A stretch of DNA of 64,000 nt, taken from the NCBI RefSeq assembly GCF_005280585.1, contig NZ_SZVO01000014.1, positions 124,001 through 188,000 of the forward strand, in the 5' to 3' direction. Position 1 is the first letter of the stretch. The number at the start of each line of letters is the position of its first letter. The translations under genes were made by a program, and so were the position numbers. The notes below the pieces were generated by a model. The model did not search any database. It was not told the DNA's origin and saw only the letters and a list, made by a program, of their open reading frames with translations. Origin of the DNA: Dyadobacter frigoris. GTDB lineage: Bacteria; Bacteroidota; Bacteroidia; Cytophagales; Spirosomataceae. Below are positions 34,675 through 42,822 of the stretch, in pieces.

Positions 34675-35598
34675 ATGCTGTCAGGCAACCGGAAAGCTTT
34701 GCTTGTTTTTCTGTGTACTATCGGTGCAAATGCATTTTCTCAAACCCTTAAACCAGGCCTGACTGGCATGGCGCCATCCAAATGGCTGACGATGCGATAT
34801 ACACATTCGCCAGGAAAAGTGTATGATTTTCCAAACGCAGGCGCCAAAAAATTTACACATGAAGAGTATTATTTCAGAGCCTGGCTTCCCGTTGTTCACA
34901 GTAAAAAAGTGACCATTCTTATGGGTCCAAATTACCGGACTGAGCAATTTGAATTGAAAACTCCGGGAGACAATCCAATCCCAAAAATGGCTGGCTGGAA
35001 CCTTCGTTCGTATGCGATGGACGTAAATGCGCTGATAAAACTTGACAGTACTTCCTGGCTTGTTACGACTACAAATATCAATAAAAGCGGTAATCTGGCC
35101 GATTTAACTTTAAAACAAATACCAATCAATTATACGGTTTCAGCAACCTTTCTTCGCAAAAAATCTGTCAACAAGGAGATTGGATTTGGGGCGATGATCA
35201 ATAAAAGTTATAAACTGACGGTGCTCCCCGTTTTTGTATTTAATTACAACTACGCTGAGAATGCCGGTATTGAAATGATGCTGCCCAAAAGAATAGCTTG
35301 GAGAAGAAATTTATCACCCAATGATATCATTTATCTTAAGGCAGAAACTGTAAGCAGAACCTATTATGTGAATCCTGCAAACAATGATTTGCCAGGTGTA
35401 TACCGCCGTGTGGATGTTGATATGGGCATAAGCTATAACAAAAAACTCGGCAATTTTGGTGGTGTTGATATCATGGCAGGTTATAGAAAAAATTTAAGTA
35501 CGAGAATGGTTGAGGGTGGGATTCCTATTAAAACATCCGGCCTGGCTGTAACGGTTGATTTTTATATTCAGCCCCCAAGATTTCATAAAAAGAAATAA
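34675..35598 (+). CDS. outer membrane beta-barrel-like protein (DUF6268-like)
   Basis: A 307-residue protein with a signal peptide (MLSGNRKALLVFLCTIGANAFS). It has alternating hydrophobic strands typical of a small outer-membrane barrel: EEYYFRAWLPVVHSKKVTIL, ISYNKKLGNFGGVDIMAGYR, and the end GLAVTVDFYIQPPRF. It resembles the DUF6268 group of Bacteroidota, but that assignment is from memory of pattern only. No operon partner; a strong terminator follows. Confidence 0.65.
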   Translation: MLSGNRKALLVFLCTIGANAFSQTLKPGLTGMAPSKWLTMRYTHSPGKVYDFPNAGAKKFTHEEYYFRAWLPVVHSKKVTILMGPNYRTEQFELKTPGDNPIPKMAGWNLRSYAMDVNALIKLDSTSWLVTTTNINKSGNLADLTLKQIPINYTVSATFLRKKSVNKEIGFGAMINKSYKLTVLPVFVFNYNYAENAGIEMMLPKRIAWRRNLSPNDIIYLKAETVSRTYYVNPANNDLPGVYRRVDVDMGISYNKKLGNFGGVDIMAGYRKNLSTRMVEGGIPIKTSGLAVTVDFYIQPPRFHKKK

Positions 35599-35621
35599 AA
35601 TTTGATATCCGATTATATACG

Positions 35622-35669
35622 ACTTCAAAAAACAGGGTGAAAATCTCCTTGTTTTTTGAAGTTTTTTTT
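35622..35669 (+). terminator. terminator after DUF6268-like gene
   Basis: A 13-bp stem ACTTCAAAAAACA (35622-35634) / TGTTTTTTGAAGT (35650-35662), then T8. Confidence 0.88.
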
Positions 35670-35860
35670 ATCAAATTTTTTATAATCAATTTAAGGTCAG
35701 ATTTTAGATTTAGAAAAAATTCAAAATTGACTTCTATGTTTACCTGCCTTATTGTTTGTATGAAAACGTTTAACATACTACGTTCCATTGCAATCGAATT
35801 ATTTGGAACGATTTTCGAAATTCGTTTTCATTGAATACCTGATCAAAGTTTGCGTAGAAA

Positions 35861-36199
35861 TTAATTTCCAATGATTTCCTTGCGATGTGCCAGTCCCCAA
35901 AAATGCAGTTCTTCCATTACCTTTTCGAGTGACTTTCCGTGCTCCGTAATGCTGTATTCGACCGTTGGTGGAAAGGTGTCATAGACATTTCTTTTAAGCA
36001 ATTTATTTGCTTCCAGATTTTTTAGTTCTTTGGACAGCGTTTTGTCTGTAATTCCGGTAACCTCTTTTGATATTTGTTTAAATCGCTTAGGCCCCGTCGA
36101 CAAAGCAAACAAAATCAAGAGCTTCCATCTGCCTTCCAGAGCTTCCAAAGCGTCTTTGATAGAAAGGGCAGTTTTGGGACATCCGCCTGTGGTGAGCAT
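35861..36199 (-). CDS. HxlR-family transcriptional regulator
   Basis: A 112-residue winged-helix protein. The conserved start CPKTALSIKDALEALEGRWKLLILFAL is followed by RFKQISKEVTGITDKTLSKEL (recognition helix) and the wing PPTVEYSITEHGKSLEKVMEEL. These blocks are given as overlapping short motifs of one HTH domain. HxlR proteins bind as dimers to short inverted repeats and often respond to electrophiles or redox stress. The divergent DoxX gene starts 125 nt away, with repeats of CTATCA/TGATAG between them, so it is the likely target. Confidence 0.9.
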   Translation of the reverse strand: MLTTGGCPKTALSIKDALEALEGRWKLLILFALSTGPKRFKQISKEVTGITDKTLSKELKNLEANKLLKRNVYDTFPPTVEYSITEHGKSLEKVMEELHFWGLAHRKEIIGN

Positions 36200-36227
36200 T
36201 TTATTTTCTGGTTTTAAATTTCACGAT

Positions 36228-36270
36228 ACTATCACTTTTGATAGTGCTATCCAAAGTGGAAGCGCTATCA
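36228..36270. promoter_or_regulatory. operator repeats for HxlR between hxlR and doxX genes
   Basis: ACTATCA-CTTT-TGATAGT (36228-36245) is a perfect 7-bp inverted repeat. It overlaps a second palindrome GATAG-TG-CTATC (36240-36251). Another half site CTATCA follows at 36265-36270. The block lies 20 nt upstream of the doxX -7 box, where a repressor could block the promoter. Confidence 0.65.
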
Positions 36271-36289
36271 AATGGAAAGCAAATATAAG

Positions 36290-36297
36290 TAGGTTTG
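36290..36297 (+). promoter_or_regulatory. -7 promoter element (TAGGTTTG) of the doxX gene
   Basis: An exact TAnnTTTG match 28 nt before the ATG. The -33 region is not a clear TTG and lies next to the CTATCA half site. Confidence 0.45.
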
Positions 36298-36324
36298 TAA
36301 CACAAATAAAAACCTTATCAAAAG

Positions 36325-36732
36325 ATGACAGACCCGCAAAAATCCTCAAAAACAATGAATATCATGCTTTGGATAGCACAAGTACTGCTGGCAGCCTTTT
36401 TTATCATGGGTGCAGTAATGAAATTTATGCCAATTGAAAAAATATCCGCTAAGATGCCGTGGACAGGACAGGTCCCGGCCTTGGTTGTAAGAATTCTCGG
36501 AGTGATCGATTTATTAGGCGCTCTTGGTTTAATATTTCCGTTGTTGCTTCATATTAAACCAAAATTAACGCCCTGGGCTGCTATCGGTATTATTTTGATG
36601 ATGATTTGTGCAATTGTTTTTCATGTTTCGAGAGGGGAGGAATCGGTGATTGGGGTGAATTTGTTTTGTATTGTTTTGTATTGTTTTGGCGGGATTTGTG
36701 GCTTGGGGGAGGTTTGGGAAGATTCGCAGTAA
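36325..36732 (+). CDS. DoxX family membrane protein
   Basis: A 135-residue protein with four predicted membrane helices: IMLWIAQVLLAAFFIMGAVM, LVVRILGVIDLLGALGLIF, PWAAIGIILMMICAIVFHV and NLFCIVLYCFGGICG. The pattern F-I-M-G-A-V-M-K-F after the first helix and the later LGVIDLLGALGLI are typical of DoxX/DoxD-like proteins. The biochemical role is not settled; members occur with quinone or redox stress functions. It is divergent from an HxlR regulator, a common arrangement. Confidence 0.85.
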   Translation: MTDPQKSSKTMNIMLWIAQVLLAAFFIMGAVMKFMPIEKISAKMPWTGQVPALVVRILGVIDLLGALGLIFPLLLHIKPKLTPWAAIGIILMMICAIVFHVSRGEESVIGVNLFCIVLYCFGGICGLGEVWEDSQ

Positions 36733-37118
36733 ATGAAAACTATTTCGGACTTAGCATTAAAAGTTTAAACTGTTTAATTATTAAGTTTGAGAGATCCCAT
36801 TTTTGTGATAGATTATGTGAAAATACAAGTATGGTTAAAAAAAGCGATTTTGTAGATACCTAAAAGAATTATTTAAATGTCAGATAGATCTAAAAATAAC
36901 TGAAATTATTAGTGATTCATAAATAGGGAATTTCGAATCACTAAGCCCCATGATCATCGCATTTTCCCTAAATTAAATATTGCAGCAACTTCATTTGGCT
37001 TACGTAGAATTGGTATTTTATCACAATTTACACAGATTTAACCCAGATAATTTTTTCCATTTAATACAAAATCCTATCTTGAAACAGTTTATTATCAACC
37101 ATAATTAAACCCAAAAAC
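36733..37118. other. intergenic region with an inverted repeat
   Basis: About 385 bp, AT-rich. It holds a 10-bp inverted repeat TTAGTGATTC (36909-36918) / GAATCACTAA (36935-36944) with a 16-nt loop. A further stretch, TTTACACAGATTTAACCCAG (37027-37046), resembles common degenerate intergenic repeats. No gene was seen. Confidence 0.5.
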
Positions 37119-37940
37119 ATGGCTAAGATCACTGTAAAAGACGGTGCCGAGATTTATTACAAAGATTGGGGAACAGGGCAGCCGATAGTTTTTCATCACG
37201 GCTGGCCGTTATCCGGCGACGATTGGGATGGACAAATGATGTTTTTCCTGAACCTGGGATATAGGGTTATTGCACATGATCGCAGAGGGCATGGAAGATC
37301 TTCGCAGACTTCCGAGGGACATAATATGGATACCTATGCATCCGATGTAGCAGAACTTACAAAAGCGCTTGACTTGAAAGATGCAATTCACGTTGGTCAC
37401 TCAACGGGTGGAGGTGAAGCTATTCACTATGCAGCAAAGTTTGGAGAAGGCCGCGTAGCGAAAGTTGTACTTATCAGTGCCGTTACGCCATTAATGGTAC
37501 AAACGGCTGACAATCCCGAGGGTATTCCAATATCTGTATTTGATGAAATACGGGAAGGAACTGCCACAAAACGGGCACAATATTTTCAGGATTTTACAAT
37601 CCCGTTTTATGGATATAACCGTGAAGGAGCAACAATATCCCAGGGTATCCGGGATAACTGGTGGCGACAGGCGATGATGGGCGGAATAAAGGCGCATTAT
37701 GACGGAATCAAAGCGTTTTCAGAAACAGATTTTACAGAAGATCTTAAAAGTGTAGACTTTCCTGTTCTTGTTTTGCACGGTGAAGATGACCAGATCGTTC
37801 CATTTCCGATTTCGGGAGCAAAGGCTGTGAAACTTTTAAAAAACGGAAAGCTTATTTCATACCCTGGTTTTCCTCACGGTATGCCTGCAACAGAAGCAGC
37901 TACGATCAATAAAGATCTTTTGGATTTTTTTAAATCCTGA
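37119..37940 (+). CDS. alpha/beta hydrolase (non-haem chloroperoxidase/esterase type)
   Basis: A 273-residue cytosolic hydrolase. The oxyanion region is VFHHGWPLSGDDWDGQM. The nucleophile elbow GHSTGGGE contains Ser95, the acid is Asp224 in HGEDDQIVPF, and the base is His253 in FPHGMPAT. DRRGHGRSSQ is the usual strand-4 loop. It is closest to the cofactor-free chloroperoxidase/arylesterase group; in vivo these are usually esterases or perhydrolases. Monocistronic, with a terminator downstream shared with the convergent peroxidase gene. Confidence 0.92.
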   Translation: MAKITVKDGAEIYYKDWGTGQPIVFHHGWPLSGDDWDGQMMFFLNLGYRVIAHDRRGHGRSSQTSEGHNMDTYASDVAELTKALDLKDAIHVGHSTGGGEAIHYAAKFGEGRVAKVVLISAVTPLMVQTADNPEGIPISVFDEIREGTATKRAQYFQDFTIPFYGYNREGATISQGIRDNWWRQAMMGGIKAHYDGIKAFSETDFTEDLKSVDFPVLVLHGEDDQIVPFPISGAKAVKLLKNGKLISYPGFPHGMPATEAATINKDLLDFFKS

Positions 37941-37977
37941 TAATAAAAGGTTTTAAAAAAAATCTGCTTTTAAAATA

Positions 37978-38024
37978 AAACATTGCGCTGTTTTGACCAA
38001 AAAGTCACTAGCAGCGCAATGTTT
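37978..38024. terminator. bidirectional terminator
   Basis: A perfect 13-bp stem AAACATTGCGCTG / CAGCGCAATGTTT between convergent genes. Inside the loop a TGAC/GTCA pair may extend it. Confidence 0.85.
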
Positions 38025-38051
38025 ATAATAACGTAATTAGCCCGGTCTGAA

Positions 38052-38642
38052 TTACTTGATTGCAGCAATGGCAGCTGAGTAATCCGGCTCCTGTCCAATT
38101 TCCGGCACTTGCTGTTCATAGACGATTTTTCCTTCCGGATTAACAACAATCACTGCACGACTTAGCAAACCTTTCATTGGTCCATCCGCGATTTGAACAC
38201 CATACGAAGTTCCAAAATCAGTTCTGAAATCAGAAAGCATCACAACATTGTTGATTCCTTCGGCTCCGCAAAAAGCTTTTTGAGCAAAAGGCAGGTCTTT
38301 GGAAATACAAAGCACAGTTGTGTTTTTCAGGCTGGCAGCGTCTTCGTTAAATTTTCTTACCGATTTGGAGCAAACACCTGTATTGACGCTCGGGAAAATG
38401 TTCATGATAATATATTTCCCTTTGTATTCTGATAACGATTTGTCTTTAAGATCAACCCCTGTTAAAGTTAAATTTTTAATCTCGGTTCCGACAACGGGAA
38501 GCTTTCCAACCGTATGGATCGTATTTCCTCCCAATGTGATAGCAGTGCCGGTTTGTGCAAAAGAGCTTCCCGTTACGAAAACTCCAAGAAGCCCAATAAA
38601 TAGAATTTTGACGGTAGATGAAGATTTTTTTATGCTGGCCAT
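38052..38642 (-). CDS. tpx: thiol peroxidase (Tpx) with signal peptide
   Basis: A 196-residue atypical 2-Cys peroxiredoxin. The ATG at 38640-38642 (MASIKKSSSTVKILFIGLL) starts a Sec-type signal with cleavage after about SSFAQ. An upstream start would add 13 residues before it. The peroxidatic Cys91 is in NTGVCSKSVRKF and the resolving Cys125 in AFCGAEG, with the normal 34-residue spacing. It reduces hydrogen peroxide and alkyl peroxides, normally with thioredoxin. Family members are usually cytosolic, so export would require a periplasmic thiol donor. Confidence 0.9.
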   Translation of the reverse strand: MASIKKSSSTVKILFIGLLGVFVTGSSFAQTGTAITLGGNTIHTVGKLPVVGTEIKNLTLTGVDLKDKSLSEYKGKYIIMNIFPSVNTGVCSKSVRKFNEDAASLKNTTVLCISKDLPFAQKAFCGAEGINNVVMLSDFRTDFGTSYGVQIADGPMKGLLSRAVIVVNPEGKIVYEQQVPEIGQEPDYSAAIAAIK

Positions 38643-38793
38643 GTAGATTATTTTTATAAAAATGAATCTTCGAATGTACAAATAAAACCGATATCACAAC
38701 TTATTTATCTGGCTTTCTGATTAAGTTGGTTTAACGACGAAAAAATGACATTTTTGTAGTAGGTCACATTCATCACATTTAACAAATACCACC

Positions 38794-39150
38794 GTGCTTA
38801 CCGACATCAATCCAAAATTGCCCATGCGTGATAAAGCCGTCACCAAAGACTTTTATTTAAATAAGTTAGGTTTCGAACAATTTGGCAGTGATATCTACGA
38901 GGATTATTTAATGGTAAAAAAAGATAATATTCAGATTCACTTTTTCGAGTTTAAAGAAATTGACCCAAAAGAAAACTACGGGATGGTTTATATCAGGACG
39001 AATGATATAGAAAAGTGGTATCAGTTGGCTCTTGACCAAAAAGTAAGTATACCAACAGCAGGGCATCTGCAAATAAAGCCGTGGCGTCAAAAGGAATTTG
39101 CAATACTTGATCCGGATAGTAATTTGTTGACTTTTGGGGAGAGTTTGTGA
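38794..39150 (+). CDS. VOC family protein (bleomycin resistance-like)
   Basis: A 118-residue single VOC domain with a GTG start. The GTG is kept because MLTDINPKLPMRDKAVTKDFY begins the first strand and helix of the fold; the next ATG would remove it. Candidate ligands are in IQIHFFEFKEI and the Glu of FGESL. The bleomycin-resistance name describes the fold and does not prove drug binding. Upstream is the divergent peroxidase gene. Confidence 0.8.
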   Translation: MLTDINPKLPMRDKAVTKDFYLNKLGFEQFGSDIYEDYLMVKKDNIQIHFFEFKEIDPKENYGMVYIRTNDIEKWYQLALDQKVSIPTAGHLQIKPWRQKEFAILDPDSNLLTFGESL

Positions 39151-39181
39151 TTGCGTTTTTTATCAAACTATCTGGAAAATA

Positions 39182-39427
39182 TCAATTTACAACCTTACGA
39201 ATATGCCATAAGGTATCCGCACTAAGATCTATTTCCTCGTTTTTCCAGGAAACAAAATATTGATTATTTCTAACTTGTTTAAAATTATTAATATCCTGCA
39301 ACCATTGAAAAGCCTCGGATTTCAAATAAGGCTTGATATCTGCATTTCGTTTACCGCCATCATCGAAATAACATTCCAGAGAATATCCATCTGTTGCTTT
39401 TAGGTTTTTGATGGTTCTCATTGTCAC
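39182..39427 (-). CDS. DUF2442 domain protein
   Basis: An 81-residue protein matching the DUF2442 pattern: a strand-rich start (IKNLKATDGYSLECYFDDG), then DIKPYL, NNFKQVRNNQYFVSWKNEEIDLSADTLW-like end (given as parts of one short domain), where W...IDLSADTLW is the signature. DUF2442 proteins often sit beside DUF4160 or toxin-antitoxin-like genes; none is adjacent here. A start two codons later is equally possible. Function unknown. Confidence 0.7.
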   Translation of the reverse strand: MTMRTIKNLKATDGYSLECYFDDGGKRNADIKPYLKSEAFQWLQDINNFKQVRNNQYFVSWKNEEIDLSADTLWHIRKVVN

Positions 39428-39744
39428 AGTGTGTTATTATTTCTATAAATATACTGGATCTGCCAGATATCTTTCAAATTTGAAAGCTCTTGTATCAGCA
39501 GGTACTGTTTCAGCATTATAATTCCAAAACTCCTGCTTTCAAGTCCGAAGGACTGACAGTATTATAGAAGATTCAAATTCTCGCATGATTTTTTAACCAC
39601 GAAGTGGTGGCATAAATCTTTTTTGGCAATCCGAACTGACGCTAACTCCCAATCCCCTCAATTCCGGCTACAACAAAAGTAGATTCAACTACATCCAAAC
39701 GTTAATCGCTGCCGAACTTTGTTGCATCAAACAAACGGAAGAAA
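39428..39744. other. intergenic region with a 16-bp palindrome
   Basis: About 315 bp. CTTTCAAATTTGAAAG at 39471-39486 is a perfect palindrome; a similar TTCAAATTTGAA occurs at 41709-41720, beyond the next two genes. ACCACGAAGTGGT near 39597 can form a small hairpin. No gene was seen. Confidence 0.5.
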
Positions 39745-40641
39745 ATGAAAATCATAATAACAGGTTCATTAGGACACATCAGCAAACCACTGACGGAAGA
39801 ATTGGTACAAAAGGGACATGCGGTTACGGTAATCAGCAGTAAGTCTGAAAAAGAAAAGGAAATTGAAGAGCTCGGTGCCACTGCGGCTATTGGCTCATTG
39901 GAAGACGTTGACTTTCTGATTAAGATTTTTAACGGCGCAGACGCTGTGTATAGTATGGTTCCGCCTGCCAATTACCTCGATCATAACCTTGATCTGCTTG
40001 CGTATTATCATAATCTTGGTAACAATTATGCGCAGGCTATTAGTCATTCAGGCGTAAAAAGACTGGTGAATCTCAGTACTTTTGGTGGTGATCTGGAAAA
40101 GGGCAATGGTATTTTACGCGGTGCGCATGATGTCGAAGAAATTTTGAATAAGTTACCAGAAGATATCGCTATTACGCACGTTCGTCCGACTTCTTTCTTT
40201 TACAACCTGTATGCTTACACGAATATGATAAAAGAGGTAGGGCTGATCGCAGCAAATTATGGAGCTGATGATGTGATTCCCTGGGTTTCTCCATTTGATA
40301 TTGCGGTTGTCGTAGCTGAAGAATTATTGGTACCTTCAACTGGCAGAAAAGCCCGGTATATAGCGAGTGAGGAGCTTACGGGAAGTGAAACTGCCGCCAT
40401 TTTGGGTGCCGCGATTGGGAAACCCGACCTGAAATGGATTATCGTTCCTGACGAACAGGTACAAAGTAGTCTTGAAGGAATTGGAATGAATCCGGAAATT
40501 GCCGCTGGTATGGTTGAAATGTACGGCAGTCTGCATAGTGGCTTACTTGCGGAAGACTATTACCGTAATAAACCGGCAGCTATGGGCAATGTGAAACTGA
40601 CGGATTTTGCAAAAGAATTTGCTGCTGCATTTAATAAATGA
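39745..40641 (+). CDS. NmrA-like NAD(P)-binding protein
   Basis: A 298-residue atypical short-chain dehydrogenase. The N-terminal Rossmann motif is MKIIITGSLGHISKPLTEEL (G-x-x-G-x-I variant of G-x-x-G-x-x-G). Next comes GATAAIGSLEDVDFLIKIF, then AVYSMVPP and a C-terminal substrate region. There is no clear Y-x-x-x-K pair, as in NmrA/quinone-reductase-2-like sensors and reductases. An AraC-type regulator is encoded 12 nt downstream on the same strand, suggesting a two-gene operon. Confidence 0.85.
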   Translation: MKIIITGSLGHISKPLTEELVQKGHAVTVISSKSEKEKEIEELGATAAIGSLEDVDFLIKIFNGADAVYSMVPPANYLDHNLDLLAYYHNLGNNYAQAISHSGVKRLVNLSTFGGDLEKGNGILRGAHDVEEILNKLPEDIAITHVRPTSFFYNLYAYTNMIKEVGLIAANYGADDVIPWVSPFDIAVVVAEELLVPSTGRKARYIASEELTGSETAAILGAAIGKPDLKWIIVPDEQVQSSLEGIGMNPEIAAGMVEMYGSLHSGLLAEDYYRNKPAAMGNVKLTDFAKEFAAAFNK

Positions 40642-40653
40642 TTACATTGTAAT

Positions 40654-41568
40654 ATGGCAAATATGGAACCTTTCAGAGTTAAAACGATTGCTGAGTGGCA
40701 TCAGTTGAGGTATTTACCTAAACCTGAGCATCCTTTGATCAGTGTGATTAACTTCGGGAATGTGACGCGGCTTCGTGAGGAAGAGCCCAAAAGTATTATT
40801 AACGAATTTTATACGATTGCACTCAAAAGGAGTTTCAAAGCGAAGATGAAATATGGCCAGCAGGAATATGACTTTGATGAAGGTGTCATGTTTTTCATTT
40901 CTCCTGGCCAGGTCTTTTCCATTGAAGCGTCAAGGGAAATAAAACATTCCGGGTGGTCATTACTAGTTCACCCGGATTTTCTCTGGAATACTTCCCTGGC
41001 TCAGAAAATAAAGAAATACGAATATTTCAGCTATGCAGTTCATGAAGCTCTTCATCTTGCTGAAAAAGAAGAGGCCATGATTGCGGCTATTATGCAGAAT
41101 ATTGAACATGAGTATCATTCCAATATTGATAATTTCAGCCAGGATGTTATCATTGCCCAGCTGGAATTATTGCTGACTTACGCTGACAGGTTTTATAACC
41201 GCCAGTTTATAACCCGAAAAATAACTAATCATAAAATTCTAAATCGACTGGAAGAAATCCTAACAGTGTATTTTAACAGCGATTCTTTGGAGAAAAACGG
41301 ATTGCCCACTGTTCAGTACGTAGCGGGTGCATTAAACGCATCGCCAAATTATTTAAGCGGTTTGCTCAAAACGCTAACGGGGCAGAGTACCCAGCATCAT
41401 ATTCATGATAAATTGATTGAAAAAGCAAAGGAAAAATTATCGACCTCGGATTTATCGGTAAGTGAAATTGCATTTGCTTTGGGGTTTGAACATTCTCAGT
41501 CGTTCAGCAAATTATTCAAAAATAAAACCAATTTCTCTCCTTTGGAATTCCGGCAATCTTTTAATTAA
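40654..41568 (+). CDS. AraC-family transcriptional regulator
   Basis: A 304-residue regulator. The N-terminal ~180 residues form a cupin-like sensing domain (EEPKSIINEFYTIALK, GVMFFISPGQVFSIEAS). The C-terminal ~100 residues carry two HTH motifs: VQYVAGALNASPNYLSGLLK and VSEIAFALGFEHSQSFSKLF, ending FSPLEFRQSFN. It lies 12 nt after the NmrA-like gene and probably regulates that operon or a nearby target. The effector is unknown. A very stable terminator follows. Confidence 0.9.
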   Translation: MANMEPFRVKTIAEWHQLRYLPKPEHPLISVINFGNVTRLREEEPKSIINEFYTIALKRSFKAKMKYGQQEYDFDEGVMFFISPGQVFSIEASREIKHSGWSLLVHPDFLWNTSLAQKIKKYEYFSYAVHEALHLAEKEEAMIAAIMQNIEHEYHSNIDNFSQDVIIAQLELLLTYADRFYNRQFITRKITNHKILNRLEEILTVYFNSDSLEKNGLPTVQYVAGALNASPNYLSGLLKTLTGQSTQHHIHDKLIEKAKEKLSTSDLSVSEIAFALGFEHSQSFSKLFKNKTNFSPLEFRQSFN

Positions 41569-42235
41569 CATACTTTGCAGCTATAGAAAAAGTTATAAAA
41601 ATCATGGGAAAGCCAGTTTAGAATTGACGTGGATAGTTAAACAAAAGACCTTCGGAATCATTGATTTTGAAGGTCTTTTGTTTAACCGCTAATCTTGTTT
41701 TATAACTTTTCAAATTTGAAGAAGATATTTTGTAAAAAAAATTGAAATGAAACATTGACAACGGGTCGGGATGGAGCAAAAGAACATGATCCTTGTATAG
41801 CGTAGGTTTACACCGTTAGATAGGTATATTACCATTTAGCAATATGATTAATCTAAAACTTTGCATTGTAAATCATCTGTTTTTTGAATCAATATTTACA
41901 AATAAGAGGCATTTGATTATCCTTAGTTATGAGGTCAGCGGTACCGGATAATTTTGGAGAAAAGTGGAATATGATTTTTTGTAGAAATCAGAAATTGCTT
42001 CCGGAGTAACTGATGTTTTTAGATTTAAATAATGACCGTCAGTTCTAGTGATTGACATTGTTTTTATGTTTATATTAAATATTGTTTTATTACAACGAAC
42101 GCTAATATGTGTGAATATTTTAATTTCATTTTAATTTGGCTTTAATACCACGCTAATCAATGTTGACGCTATTTGTAACCAGAACACAACCATTATCGAA
42201 CGATCACCTCTTATCAGTTTAAAGTTTTGCGGCGC
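41569..42235. other. intergenic region upstream of efflux genes
   Basis: About 665 bp, AT-rich. It holds the terminator at 41636-41686 and a TTCAAATTTGAA palindrome at 41709-41720. The remaining 500 bp show no gene or clear promoter box. Confidence 0.5.
41636..41686. terminator. terminator hairpin after araC-type gene
   Basis: A perfect 18-bp inverted repeat (GTTAAACAAAAGACCTTC and its complement) with a 15-nt loop. The 3' arm is T-rich. Confidence 0.8.
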
Positions 42236-42661
42236 ATGATAAAGAAACTTAGATTCATTTTACCATTATTTATTGTTTTGTTGAGTGGATACATTCAACA
42301 CGGCAGTTATGGAAATAGTGAGTCTGTTTTACTTTCTGCATTAAAAGATTTTGAAGGATCGGTATTTAACAATTGTGTTAGCCTGCAAACCAATCAGGTT
42401 TTTTTTATCCAGTCTTTACCGTCTGATACAGAAAGTGGAAATTTTAAGAATCATGCCACGGCTATTGAGGAAAAAGATGAAGAACTGGTTGCTTTCAAAA
42501 GATATTTAGCGTTCAGTAACGAACTTTACACTGCTTCATATACGCACACGCCGGGAGGCTTTCGATATTTTGTCAAACATCGGTTATTTTTCCCGAAGAA
42601 TTTTTCTTATTTTCAATCTCACAAAGCCCTCTATCTTTTGTTAAAGGTTTTCAGAATTTGA
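42236..42661 (+). CDS. small exported hypothetical protein
   Basis: A 141-residue protein starting MIKKLRFILPLFIVLLSGY (signal peptide or anchor; a TTG three codons upstream is less likely). The mature part has no recognised domain. It ends in a basic, aromatic stretch: GFRYFVKHRLFFPKNFSYF then YLLLKVFRI. It precedes the RND efflux operon by 160 bp on the same strand and might share its regulation. Function unknown. Confidence 0.6.
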   Translation: MIKKLRFILPLFIVLLSGYIQHGSYGNSESVLLSALKDFEGSVFNNCVSLQTNQVFFIQSLPSDTESGNFKNHATAIEEKDEELVAFKRYLAFSNELYTASYTHTPGGFRYFVKHRLFFPKNFSYFQSHKALYLLLKVFRI

Positions 42662-42822
42662 TATTAGAAACCAATCAGGCAAGTTGAAATTGCCAATTCT
42701 GCTATTTTTTATCGTATAGTTTACTAGAACGTACAGCAGAAAGAGAATACAAATATGTTAAGACAAACATATTTTTAACAAGAATTACCAAAACTCATAT
42801 AGTATTAAATAGCAAAATCATC

